Assembly: GCF_017305915.1 (NCBI RefSeq)
Contig: NZ_JAFKJN010000037.1
Span: 1 to 64,000 of the forward strand
DNA length: 64,000 nucleotides
Origin: Reyranella sp.
GTDB lineage: Bacteria; Pseudomonadota; Alphaproteobacteria; Reyranellales; Reyranellaceae
Direction: 5' to 3'
Part shown: positions 38,991 through 46,888 of the stretch, one piece after another
How the letters are laid out: every line of letters begins with the position of its first letter
Numbering within the stretch: the first letter of the stretch is position 1
The notes under the pieces: generated by a model
The model's database searches: none
What the model was told of the DNA's origin: nothing
The model's input: only the letters and a program-made list of their open reading frames with translations
Made by a program: the position numbers and the translations under genes

Positions 38991-40910
38991 GTGACCCCGG
39001 AACAGACGACGGAACAGAGACAAGGCCAAGACGACGCGGTTGCTGACGCACCGGTTGCGGAAGGCTCGCTGGCCGACGGCATCAAGGTCATCGCCGAGTT
39101 CGTACGCACCCTGCCGAAGAAGCCCGGCGTCTATCGCATGATCGCGGCCGACGGCGAGGTGCTGTACGTCGGCAAGGCGCGGTCGCTGCGCAACCGGGTT
39201 ACCGCCTACACTCAGCCCAACCGGTTGGAGACCCGGCTGATGCGGATGGTGCAGGCCACGCGCAGCATGGAGTTCGTGGTCACCGACAGCGAGGCCGAGG
39301 CCCTGCTGCTCGAGAACAACCTGATCAAGCGCTTCCGGCCGCGCTTCAACGTGCTGCTGCGCGACGACAAGTCGTTCCCCTACATCGTCATCCGCCGCGA
39401 CACCGAATGGCCGCAGCTCGCCAAGCACCGCGGCACGCGCCAGGCCGGCAACGAGTATTTCGGGCCGTTCGCCTCGGCGACCGCGGTCAACCGCACGCTC
39501 TATGCCCTGCAGCGCGCCTTCCCGCTGCGCTCCTGCTCCGACGGCGTGTTCTCGACCCGCACGCGGCCCTGCCTGCAGTACCAGATCAAGCGCTGCACGG
39601 CGCCGTGCGTGGCCCGCATCGAAAAGCCCGAGTACACGACCATCGTCGACGAGGTGCGCGACTTCCTCGGCGGCAAGAACCGCGAGGTCCAGCAGGCGCT
39701 GTCGCAGCGCATGGAGAAGGCCTCGACCGAGCTGCATTTCGAGGAAGCCGCCGTACTGCGCGATCGCATCCGCGCGCTGGCCCACATCCAGTCGCACCAG
39801 TCGATCAGCCTCGACTCGATCGACGAGGCGGACATCTTCGCGACCCATGCCGAGGGCGGCCAGGTCTGCGTGCAGGTGTTCTTCCTGCGCGCCGGCCAGA
39901 ATCTCGGCAACCGTGCCTATTTCCCCAGCCATGCCAGGGAACTGAGCGAGGCCGAGGTGCTGTCGGCTTTCATCGGCCAGTTCTACGAAGCGCGGCCGGC
40001 GCCGAAGCTGATCCTGACCAGCCACGAAGTGCCGGAAGCCGAGCTGCTGCAAAGCGCGCTCGGCATCAGTGCCGGCCACAAGGTCGAGATCCGCAACCCG
40101 AAGCGCGGCGACCAGAAGGATGCGCTCGACCAGGCGGTCACCAATGCGCGCGAGGCGTTGGCGCGGCGCATGGCCGAGCGCGGCACGCAGCGGCAACTGC
40201 TCGAGGGCGTGGCCCGCGTGTTCAACCTCGAGGGGCCGCCGGAGCGCGTCGAGGTCTACGACAACAGCCACATCCAGGGCGCCGCGCCGATCGGCGCGAT
40301 GATCGTCGCCGGGCCGGACGGCTTCATCAAGAACAGCTACCGCAAGTTCAACATCAAGACCGAAGGCGCGGCGGGCGACGACTTCGCCATGATGCGTGAG
40401 GTGCTGTCGCGCCGTTTCGGCCGCGCGCTGAAGGAAAACCCCGAGCGCGACGAGGAGCATTGGCCCGACCTGGTGCTGATCGACGGCGGCCAGGGTCAGC
40501 TCGAGGTGGCGCGCCAGGTGCTGACCGAGCTGGGGCTGGAGGACATCGCCATCGTCGGCATCGCCAAGGGACCTGACCGCGATGCCGGCCGCGAGCGCTT
40601 CTTCATGCCGGGCAGGCCGCCTTTCTCGCTCGAGCCGCGCGATCCGGTGCTCTACTTCCTGCAGCGTCTGCGCGACGAGGCGCATCGCTTCGCGATCGGC
40701 ACGCATCGCACGCGGCGCGCCGCCGACATCACGCGCTCGGCGCTCGACGAGGTGCCGGGCATCGGCGCGGCCCGCAAGCGCGCGCTGCTGCACCATTTCG
40801 GCAGCGCCCGTGCGGTTGGTGCGGCGACCCTCGAGGACATCAAGTCGGTGTCCGGAATCTCCGATGCGCTGGCCCGGAAGATTCATGACCATTTCCGCGG
40901 CGGGCGATAA
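38991..40910 (+). CDS. uvrC: Excinuclease ABC subunit C
   Basis: A 639-residue nucleotide-excision-repair nuclease. The N-terminal GIY-YIG domain (KKPGVYRMI...VLYVGKARSLRNRV, about 43-70) makes the 3' cut. A UVR motif that contacts UvrB follows (HFEEAAVLRDRIRAL, about 248-262), then the RNase H-like endonuclease domain for the 5' cut (EVYDNSHIQG, VLIDGGQGQL) and tandem helix-hairpin-helix motifs at the end (VPGIGAARKRALLHHFGSA). GTG start at 38991. A palindromic repeat and pgsA follow. Confidence 0.96.
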   Translation: MTPEQTTEQRQGQDDAVADAPVAEGSLADGIKVIAEFVRTLPKKPGVYRMIAADGEVLYVGKARSLRNRVTAYTQPNRLETRLMRMVQATRSMEFVVTDSEAEALLLENNLIKRFRPRFNVLLRDDKSFPYIVIRRDTEWPQLAKHRGTRQAGNEYFGPFASATAVNRTLYALQRAFPLRSCSDGVFSTRTRPCLQYQIKRCTAPCVARIEKPEYTTIVDEVRDFLGGKNREVQQALSQRMEKASTELHFEEAAVLRDRIRALAHIQSHQSISLDSIDEADIFATHAEGGQVCVQVFFLRAGQNLGNRAYFPSHARELSEAEVLSAFIGQFYEARPAPKLILTSHEVPEAELLQSALGISAGHKVEIRNPKRGDQKDALDQAVTNAREALARRMAERGTQRQLLEGVARVFNLEGPPERVEVYDNSHIQGAAPIGAMIVAGPDGFIKNSYRKFNIKTEGAAGDDFAMMREVLSRRFGRALKENPERDEEHWPDLVLIDGGQGQLEVARQVLTELGLEDIAIVGIAKGPDRDAGRERFFMPGRPPFSLEPRDPVLYFLQRLRDEAHRFAIGTHRTRRAADITRSALDEVPGIGAARKRALLHHFGSARAVGAATLEDIKSVSGISDALARKIHDHFRGGR

Positions 40911-40917
40911 CGGTGCC

Positions 40918-40989
40918 GCTGTCATCCCGAGCGCAGCGAGGGATCTTTGAGCCGCAGCAAGGATCCCTCGCTGCGCTCGGGATGACAGC
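40918..40989. repeat. Dispersed intergenic palindrome
   Basis: Perfect 28-bp arms starting GCTGTCATCCCGAGCGCAGC with a 16-bp spacer. It lies 7 bp after uvrC and before pgsA. Same family as those at 2425, 8283, 12760 and 61421, but of the GGGATC subtype shared with 61421. Confidence 0.85.
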
Positions 40990-41021
40990 ATGCTACGCCC
41001 CGCCCTAAGGTGCGTCTGAAA

Positions 41022-41591
41022 ATGCTGAACACCGCAAACATCCTGACGCTGTCGCGCATTGCGGCGATCCCGCTGGTCGTCGCCTGCTTCTGGCTCGATC
41101 GCGGCTGGTCGCAATGGCTGTCGATGGGCCTGTTCGTCGCCGCCGGCATCACCGACTATTTCGACGGCTATTTCGCGCGCCGCTATCACCAGATCTCGCG
41201 GCTCGGCCGCTTCCTCGATCCGATCGCCGACAAGCTGCTGGTCGCGGCGGCGCTGCTGATGCTGGTCGAGCGCGGGCCGCTCACCGGCGTGCATGTGCTG
41301 GCGGCGCTGATCATCCTGGCGCGCGAGATCCTGGTCTCGGGCCTGCGCGAGTTCCTGGCCGAGCTGCGCGTCGGCCTGCCGGTCAGCCAGCTCGCCAAGT
41401 GGAAGACCGCGGTGCAGATGCTGGCGATCGGCTTCCTGCTGGTCGGCGACGCGGCTTCGCCGCTGATCACCCGCGCCGGCCTGTGGCTGATCTGGATCGC
41501 GGCCGTGCTGACCCTGATCACCGGCTACGACTACCTGCGCACCGGCCTGCGCCACATGGCGGAGGATGCACCGCCGGGAGCCGCCGAATGA
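41022..41591 (+). CDS. pgsA: CDP-diacylglycerol-glycerol-3-phosphate 3-phosphatidyltransferase
   Basis: A 189-residue integral membrane enzyme that makes phosphatidylglycerophosphate from CDP-diacylglycerol. The CDP-alcohol phosphotransferase signature is complete: D-Y-F-D-G-Y-F-A-R-R then G-R-F-L-D-P-I-A-D-K (about 46-72). Four or more membrane helices are visible. The ATG at 41022 starts the family-typical MLNTANILTLSRI; a GTG 4 codons earlier is possible. The moaD gene overlaps its stop by 4 bp, the frequent alphaproteobacterial uvrC-pgsA-moaD-moaE order. Confidence 0.95.
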   Translation: MLNTANILTLSRIAAIPLVVACFWLDRGWSQWLSMGLFVAAGITDYFDGYFARRYHQISRLGRFLDPIADKLLVAAALLMLVERGPLTGVHVLAALIILAREILVSGLREFLAELRVGLPVSQLAKWKTAVQMLAIGFLLVGDAASPLITRAGLWLIWIAAVLTLITGYDYLRTGLRHMAEDAPPGAAE

Positions 41592-41839
41592 AAGTGCGCT
41601 ACTTCGCCTGGATGAAGCGCACAGTGGGCGTCGCCGAGGAAGAGGTGACGCCGCCGGCCGATGTGACGACCGTCGGTGAGCTCGTGGTCTGGCTGCGCCA
41701 GAAGAGCGGCGGCCATGCCGAGGCGCTGGCCGAGGGCGCGGCGTTCGGCGCCGCCGTCGACAAGCGCACCGCGACGTTCGACGCCGAGCTCGCCGGCGCG
41801 CACGAGGTCGCCTTCTTCCCGCCGTTCACCGGAGGCTGA
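41588..41839 (+). CDS. moaD: Molybdopterin synthase sulfur-carrier subunit
   Basis: An 83-residue ubiquitin-fold protein ending in the required Gly-Gly (FFPPFTGG), whose thiocarboxylate donates sulfur to precursor Z. It starts ATGA-overlapped with pgsA and is followed 2 bp later by moaE. Supplies molybdopterin, which the hydroxylase at 15058 needs. Confidence 0.95.
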   Translation: MKVRYFAWMKRTVGVAEEEVTPPADVTTVGELVVWLRQKSGGHAEALAEGAAFGAAVDKRTATFDAELAGAHEVAFFPPFTGG

Positions 41840-41841
41840 CG

Positions 41842-42312
41842 ATGGCGGTGCGCGTGCAGGAGTCGGACTTCGATGTCGGCGCCGAGCTGGAGCGGCTGAC
41901 GGCCGGCAACAAGCGGATCGGCGGGCTGGCGGTGTTCGTCGGCCTGGTGCGCGAGATGCATGTGCGCGAGGGCTATCACCGTGACCGCGTCGATGCGCTC
42001 ACCCTGGAGCACTATCCCGGCATGACCGAGCGGGCGCTGGAGGAGATCGAGGCCGAGGCCCGGCGGCGCTGGCCGCTCGAGGCGACCTTGATCGTCCATC
42101 GCCATGGCCGGCTGGAGGCAGGCGACCGCATCGTGCTGGTGGCCGTCGGCTCGCCGCACCGCGAGGCGGCCTTCGAGGCCTGCGAGTTCCTGGTCGACTG
42201 GCTCAAGACCAAGGCGCCGTTCTGGAAGCTCGAGGAGACCCCGAAGGGCGAGAAATGGGTCGGGGCCCACGCCGAGGACGACCAGGCTGCCGCACGGTGG
42301 AACAAGAAATAG
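41842..42312 (+). CDS. moaE: Molybdopterin synthase catalytic subunit
   Basis: A 156-residue catalytic subunit. The conserved LTLEHYPGMTERALEEI segment (about 53-69), IVHRHGRLEAGDRIVLVAVGSPHREAAF (about 85-112) and the active-site KTKAPFWKLEE (about 124-134) are intact. It forms the heterotetramer with MoaD. GGAGG lies upstream of the ATG, inside the end of moaD. Confidence 0.95.
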   Translation: MAVRVQESDFDVGAELERLTAGNKRIGGLAVFVGLVREMHVREGYHRDRVDALTLEHYPGMTERALEEIEAEARRRWPLEATLIVHRHGRLEAGDRIVLVAVGSPHREAAFEACEFLVDWLKTKAPFWKLEETPKGEKWVGAHAEDDQAAARWNKK

Positions 42313-42380
42313 CCAAAAAAGGTTTGCAACGGTTGCGCGCGCCGATCTGTTGACTCCTGGTCACGCACGGAGAGAGCCCC

Positions 42381-42893
42381 ATGCGCTACTGTGTCCAACC
42401 TGCAACAGCCAAGGATGTCGCCCTGCTGGCGCTCGCCATGGGCGACGAAGACGCAGGCGACACCGAATTCGACAACAATGACGGTGAGCAGAAGCCGCTC
42501 GACCATCTGCTCAATGCCTTCCTGTCCAGCACCGAGGTGTGGGCGGCGCACGATCCCCAGGGGCAGCCCTGCGCGCTGTGGGGCGTCGGGCCGACCAGCC
42601 AGGATTTCGAGGTCGGCCGGTTCTGGCTGCTGACCTGCGAGGAGGTCGAGACCCAGCCGCACGACCTAGCGGCGCTGTCGACGATCGTGCTGCCCGAGAT
42701 GCTGACGTCCTACGCGCGGCTGGAAAGCATCGTCGACGCGCAGAACCAGCGCGCGCTGTCGCTGCTGCAGGGGCTGGGCTTCACCGTCGAGCCGGCCTGC
42801 TTCCACGAGCCGACCGGCCGGCGCTGCCATCGCGTCTGGATCGAGGAGGATGCCTCGACCCTGGCCGTGAAGGGGCCGGCGCTGCTCAATTAG
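42381..42893 (+). CDS. Hypothetical protein with GNAT-like layout
   Basis: A 170-residue protein with acetyltransferase-like features: MRYCVQPATAKDVALLALAM at the start, a central strand ALWGVGPTSQDFEVGRFWLLT, and near the end a VDAQNQRALSLLQGLGFTVE segment, where a N-x-x-x-L-x-x-x-L-G-F motif is typical of GNAT-fold proteins. It recalls phage DUF2833-like proteins. No CoA-binding R/Q-x-x-G-x-G/A loop is obvious, so activity is uncertain. Convergent with the DUF2630 gene, overlapping by 4 bp. Confidence 0.65.
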   Translation: MRYCVQPATAKDVALLALAMGDEDAGDTEFDNNDGEQKPLDHLLNAFLSSTEVWAAHDPQGQPCALWGVGPTSQDFEVGRFWLLTCEEVETQPHDLAALSTIVLPEMLTSYARLESIVDAQNQRALSLLQGLGFTVEPACFHEPTGRRCHRVWIEEDASTLAVKGPALLN

Positions 42894-43132
42894 CCGCGAT
42901 AGTTCTCGACGATCTTGGCCGGCCGCACCTCGGCGTCGTCGGGATTGCGGCCGAACTCGCGCAGCGCACGGCGCTGGCGCAGCAGGTCCCAGCAGCGGTC
43001 GAGCTCGACGTTGATCTGGTCGAGATGCTTTTTCTCCGCGTCGGAGACGGCGCCCTTGGCGTAGAGCTTCTTCTCCTCGGCGACCAGCTCCTCGATGTGC
43101 TTGAGCACGGTCCGATCGGTCGTGTGGGTCAT
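42890..43132 (-). CDS. DUF2630 family protein
   Basis: An 80-residue helical protein of the DUF2630 type: an N-terminal helix LKHIEELVAEEKKLYAKG, then LDQINVELDRCWDLLRQRRA and a short tail ending VENYRG. The ATG at 43132 is the family start; a longer frame upstream is antisense-like extension into the thiF-like gene. Function unknown. It follows the thiamine operon in the same direction with a 20-bp gap. Confidence 0.75.
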   Translation of the reverse strand: MTHTTDRTVLKHIEELVAEEKKLYAKGAVSDAEKKHLDQINVELDRCWDLLRQRRALREFGRNPDDAEVRPAKIVENYRG

Positions 43133-43152
43133 GAGGCCCTCCTTTTGTAAGC

Positions 43153-44118
43153 TCAACCCAAAGCCACCAACGCCAGGTTGACAAGCCCGCGCTCGCGCAA
43201 GGCGTCGGCCGCCATCAGCGCCCGCTGGCCGCTGCGGCAACACAGGACGATGCGGCCGGCCGGTGGGGGTTCCGCCGCCAGCGCTGCGACACGATCGACC
43301 GGCAGCCGCCGCCCACCGGCGAAAGTCTGCGGTGCTTCGTCGGCGCCGCGCAGATCGACCACCAGGTCGTCGGCCGTCACCTCGTCCGGCGCGATGAACG
43401 GCACCGCACTGTCCGGTTCCGGACTGCCGGCAAAGCCGAAGCCACCGAAGGCGAGCTTCTGGGCATCGAAGGTCGTCACGCGGCCCAGCACCGTCGGCTC
43501 CAGCCCGAGCAGCAAGTGCAACGTCAGATGCGCCTGCAGGCTGCCCAGCACCGCGACCGCCGTGCCCAGCACGCCGACCGTGGCGCAGGTGCCGCCGTCG
43601 ATCGACACTTCCGGGAACACCGCGCGATAGGAGGGCCCGCCGCCGCAGAAGGCGCCGGCATAGCCGGTGAGCCCGATCACCGACGCCGACACGAGAGGCT
43701 TTGCTGCGGCGTGGCAGGCATCGCTCAGCATGTAGGTCACGGCGAAGCTGTCTGCCGCATCGACGATCACATCCGCTGTCGCGACCAGTGCGGCCGCGTT
43801 CTGCGGCGTCAGCCGCGCGACGACGGCCTCGATCGCGAGGCCCGGGTTGAACCGCAGCAGCCGCTCGCGCGCGGCTTCGGCTTTCGGCTTGCCGAGATCG
43901 TCCATGCCGTAGAGCGGCTGGCGATGCAGGTTGGTCTCCTCCACCACGTCGTGATCGACGATCGTCAGCCACCCGACGCCGGCGCCGACCAGATACTGCA
44001 GCACCGGGCAGCCGAGCCCGCCCGCGCCCACCACGAGCACCGACGCCGCCGCGAGCCGCGCCTGTCCGGCGGCGCCGACCTCGCTCAGCACGGTCTGGCG
44101 GGCGTAGCGGCCGGTCAT
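43153..44118 (-). CDS. thiF: ThiF/MoeB-family adenylyltransferase with C-terminal rhodanese domain
   Basis: A 321-residue protein joining an E1-like adenylyltransferase (about 1-240; VLVVGAGGLGCPVLQYLVGAG nucleotide loop, DHDVVEETNLHRQ, VDAADSFAVTYMLSDAC) to a rhodanese-like domain (about 250-321; VVDLRGADE...CCRSGQRALMAADAL) with a candidate persulfide Cys in C-R-S-G-Q-R-A. It would adenylate ThiS at its C-terminal Gly and help thiocarboxylate formation. Its ATG overlaps thiE by 4 bp, making it the last gene of the thiamine operon. A role with MoaD cannot be excluded. Confidence 0.85.
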   Translation of the reverse strand: MTGRYARQTVLSEVGAAGQARLAAASVLVVGAGGLGCPVLQYLVGAGVGWLTIVDHDVVEETNLHRQPLYGMDDLGKPKAEAARERLLRFNPGLAIEAVVARLTPQNAAALVATADVIVDAADSFAVTYMLSDACHAAAKPLVSASVIGLTGYAGAFCGGGPSYRAVFPEVSIDGGTCATVGVLGTAVAVLGSLQAHLTLHLLLGLEPTVLGRVTTFDAQKLAFGGFGFAGSPEPDSAVPFIAPDEVTADDLVVDLRGADEAPQTFAGGRRLPVDRVAALAAEPPPAGRIVLCCRSGQRALMAADALRERGLVNLALVALG

Positions 44119-44717
44119 GCGTGAACTCGCGTTGCCGCGATCCAGGCCGTGGCCTGCTTGATCGGATCGGGGTTGTTGACGATGTCGCCGACCACCGCCG
44201 CGGAATCGGCGCCGGCCTTCAGGCACTGCAGCGCCCTGTCGAGCGTCAGCCCGCCGATCGCGACCAGGGGCCGGCCGCCGATCAGCTTCTTCCATTCGCC
44301 GATCCGCTCGAGGCCCTGTGGCTCGAAAGGCATCTTCTTCAGCGCCGTCGGCCAGATCGGCCCCAGCGCCACGTAGTCGGGATCGACGCCAAGCCCCTTC
44401 TCCAGCTCGGCGTGATCATGCGTGCTGACGCCGAGCTTGAGGCCCGCGCGCTTGATCGCCTTCACGTCGGCATCGACGAGGTCTTCCTGGCCGAGATGGA
44501 CCCAGGTGCACTTCTCGTCGATCGCGATCTGCCAGTAGTCGTTCACGATCAGGTCGGCGCCATGCTTCGCACAGACGTCGCGTGCCTCGCGCACCTGCCG
44601 CTGTAGCTCGGCGTCGGATTTGTCCTTGATGCGCAGCTGCACGAACTTCGCGCCCGCCGGCACGAGCCTCGCCACCCACGTCGAATCGGGAACAACGGGA
44701 TAGAACGGATCGATCAC
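44115..44717 (-). CDS. thiE: Thiamine phosphate synthase
   Basis: A 200-residue TIM-barrel enzyme that couples HMP-pyrophosphate with thiazole phosphate. Visible are KFVQLRIKDKSD (about 24-35), the VNDYWQIA strand, VHLGQEDL (about 73-80), GVSTHDHAEL, YVALGPIWPTALKK and the phosphate-binding VAIGGLTL...SAAVVGDI at the end. GTG start at 44717, one base after the thiG stop. Slightly short but complete. Confidence 0.92.
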   Translation of the reverse strand: MIDPFYPVVPDSTWVARLVPAGAKFVQLRIKDKSDAELQRQVREARDVCAKHGADLIVNDYWQIAIDEKCTWVHLGQEDLVDADVKAIKRAGLKLGVSTHDHAELEKGLGVDPDYVALGPIWPTALKKMPFEPQGLERIGEWKKLIGGRPLVAIGGLTLDRALQCLKAGADSAAVVGDIVNNPDPIKQATAWIAATRVHA

Positions 44718-44718
44718 A

Positions 44719-45501
44719 TCAATCTCCTAACGCCGCCTTGCCGAGCACCGGCGTCGACGGCACCGCCATGTCGCGCGGCTCGAGCGGCTTGGCGGCGAAG
44801 GCCATGCGCCCGGCATTGATCGCCATCGCGAAGGCCTTCGCCATCGCGACCGGATCGCCCGCCTCGGCCACGGCCGTGTTCAACAGCACCGCGTCGTAGC
44901 CCAGCTCCATCGCCGCCGCGGCGTGCGACGGCACGCCGAGCCCGGCATCGACCACCAGCGGGATGTCCGGAAAGTGCGCGCGCAGGGCCTTCAGGCCATA
45001 CACGTTGTTCAGCCCGCGCGCCGAGCCGATCGGAGCGCCCCACGGCATCAGCACCTTGCAGCCGGCCTCGACCAGGCGGTCGGCGACGGCGAGATCCTCC
45101 GTCGTGTAGGGGAAGACCTCGAAGCCCTCCTCGCTCAGCACGCGCGCGGCCTCGACCAGGCCGAACACGTCGGGCTGCAGGGTCTCGTCGTCGCGGATCA
45201 CCTCGAGCTTGATCCACGGCGTGTCGAACATCTCGCGCGCCATGTGGGCGGTGGTCACCGCCTCCTTGACGCTGTGGCAGCCCGCGGTGTTCGGCAGCAC
45301 CCTGACGCCGAGCGCGCGGATGATCGACCAGAAGCTCTGGCCGCCGCGCGCCCCGGAGCCTTCTGGCCCAGCCTCGCGGCGCAGCGACACCGTCACCACC
45401 TCGGCGCCCGACGCCTGGATCGCATCGGCCAGCACCTTGGGCGAGGGATAGCGCGCCGTGCCGAGCAGCAGCCGCGAGGAAAGCTCGACGCCGTAGAACA
45501 C
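44719..45501 (-). CDS. thiG: Thiazole synthase
   Basis: A 260-residue thiazole synthase forming the thiazole ring from deoxyxylulose phosphate, dehydroglycine and ThiS thiocarboxylate. The Schiff-base lysine lies in TPWIKLEVIRDD (about 95-106), with VLPNTAGC before it and LMPWGAPIGSARGL plus VVDAGLGVPSHAA after. GTG start at 45501, 2 bp after the thiS stop. Confidence 0.95.
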   Translation of the reverse strand: MFYGVELSSRLLLGTARYPSPKVLADAIQASGAEVVTVSLRREAGPEGSGARGGQSFWSIIRALGVRVLPNTAGCHSVKEAVTTAHMAREMFDTPWIKLEVIRDDETLQPDVFGLVEAARVLSEEGFEVFPYTTEDLAVADRLVEAGCKVLMPWGAPIGSARGLNNVYGLKALRAHFPDIPLVVDAGLGVPSHAAAAMELGYDAVLLNTAVAEAGDPVAMAKAFAMAINAGRMAFAAKPLEPRDMAVPSTPVLGKAALGD

Positions 45502-45503
45502 CG

Positions 45504-45701
45504 TCAGCCTCCCTGCATCGGCGCCACGACCTCTAGCTTGTCGCCGTCGTTGAGCGCGGTCGCGCTTCGCGCCGGTGCCGGCACGAAGCGGCCGTTGACC
45601 GCCGTCGCCACCTTCTTGCCGCCGTAGCCCAGCGCGGTCAGCGCGAGCGCCAGCGTGCCCGGCTCGACCTCACGCTGATCGCCGTTGACGAAGATCCGCA
45701 T
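45504..45701 (-). CDS. thiS: Sulfur carrier protein ThiS
   Basis: A 65-residue ubiquitin-fold sulfur carrier, MRIFVNGDQREVEPGTLALA at the start, a VATAVNGRFVP strand in the middle and the required Gly-Gly end (VVAPMQGG). Its first 32 bp overlap the end of thiO. It is adenylated by the ThiF-like protein and serves ThiG. Confidence 0.92.
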   Translation of the reverse strand: MRIFVNGDQREVEPGTLALALTALGYGGKKVATAVNGRFVPAPARSATALNDGDKLEVVAPMQGG

Positions 45702-46656
45702 GGTCTCTCTCCACAAGATCGGCCGCCTGCCGCGCCATCGCCGGCGCCAGCAGGAAGCCATGACGATAAAGGCCGTTGACCAGGAGCCCGTTGAGCCCGC
45801 GGCGCACGGCCGGAAGATTGTCCGGAAAGGCCGGCCGGAGGTCGGCGCCGAGCTCCAGGATCTCGGCCTCGCCGAACGCCGGATGCAGGGTGTAGGCGGC
45901 GTTCAAGAGCTCGACCGCCGAGCGCACGCTGACGCCGCCCGGCGTCTCGTTCTCGATCGAGGTGGCGCCGACCATGAACACCCCGTCGCCGCGCGGCACG
46001 ATGTAGAGCGGGATGCGCGGATGCAGCAACCGCACCGGCCGCGCCAGCGACACCTCGCGCGAGCGGATCATCGCCATCTCGCCGCGCACGCCGCGCAGGT
46101 CGCTCATCGCATCGCGCGCCGCCAGCCCGCGGCAGTCGATGACGAGATCGCCGTCCGGCGCATCGACGCCGAAGCGGATCGCGACGCCGCGCTTGGCCAG
46201 CGCCTCGGCGATCGCCGGCAGCGCCCGCCGCGGATCGAGATGCCCCTCGCGCGGAAAGAACAGCGCGCGGCGGAAGCGGCCGGCAAGATCGGGCTCGAGC
46301 GCGGCGATGCCCGCCTCGTCGCGCCATTCGTACGCCTCCGTGCGCTCGGCGAAGCGGGTCAGCTCGGCGGTGTCGCGCGCCGGCGCCACGACCAGGCTGC
46401 CGTTGCGCACCGTCCCGGGGAAATGGCGCAGCCACCAGTCGATCGACGGCACGCCCAGCCGCATCACCGCCTCGTCGGTCGCCGCGCGCTCGCACCACGG
46501 CGCCAGCATGCCGCCCGCCAGTCGCGAGCAGCCCGCGCCGACGGCGTGGCCGCGCTCGATCACCTCGACCGCCAGCCCCCGCAGGCTCAATTCCAGCGCG
46601 GTCGTGAGGCCGGCGACGCCGGCTCCGACAACTGTGACTTTGGCTCCGCTCGACAT
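45670..46656 (-). CDS. thiO: Glycine oxidase
   Basis: A 328-residue FAD-dependent oxidase of the ThiO/DAAO family that turns glycine into the imine used by ThiG. The dinucleotide motif VTVVGAGVAGLTTALELSLRG (near the start), AGGMLAPWCE, and the later MVGATSIENETPGG and LRPAFPDNLPAV segments are present, and the C-terminal HGFLLAPAMA closes the flavin site. The ATG at 46656 lies 11 bp downstream of the TPP riboswitch, so the riboswitch probably governs translation start. It overlaps thiS by 32 bp. Confidence 0.9.
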   Translation of the reverse strand: MSSGAKVTVVGAGVAGLTTALELSLRGLAVEVIERGHAVGAGCSRLAGGMLAPWCERAATDEAVMRLGVPSIDWWLRHFPGTVRNGSLVVAPARDTAELTRFAERTEAYEWRDEAGIAALEPDLAGRFRRALFFPREGHLDPRRALPAIAEALAKRGVAIRFGVDAPDGDLVIDCRGLAARDAMSDLRGVRGEMAMIRSREVSLARPVRLLHPRIPLYIVPRGDGVFMVGATSIENETPGGVSVRSAVELLNAAYTLHPAFGEAEILELGADLRPAFPDNLPAVRRGLNGLLVNGLYRHGFLLAPAMARQAADLVERDHADLRQRRSA

Positions 46657-46667
46657 GGGCTCCCGTT

Positions 46668-46764
46668 CCTTCGCCGGCATGACCCGGATCAGGTTCAAAG
46701 GGTTCAGCCACTATGGCTGTCTCAGACCGGCCTCGCCGGACACCCCTCGGACGTGGACCGAAGG
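46668..46764 (-). promoter_or_regulatory. TPP riboswitch (THI element)
   Basis: On the minus strand the conserved thi-box pieces appear in order: GGGGTGTC, CTGAGA, ACCCTTTGAACCTGATCCGG then GTCATGCCGGCGAAGG. P1 is formed by CCTTCG/CGAAGG at both ends (46759-46764 and 46668-46673). It lies just before thiO and would reduce thiamine operon expression when TPP is plentiful. No intrinsic terminator is seen between it and thiO, supporting control at ribosome binding. Confidence 0.95.
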
Positions 46765-46888
46765 AGACTGCCGCAGCCCTCGCCTGTCAAGCCATGCTGC
46801 GGGCGCGCTCAAGCGCGGCTGGGGTGCGCCATGCGTCCGGCGCAGCGCTGCCATAGGTCGCGGCCTGCGATCCGGACTGAGCCGGCGG

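Noticed and set aside
38910..41555. An 881-codon minus-strand frame opposite uvrC and pgsA
   Set aside because: Entirely antisense to uvrC and pgsA, whose motifs are complete.
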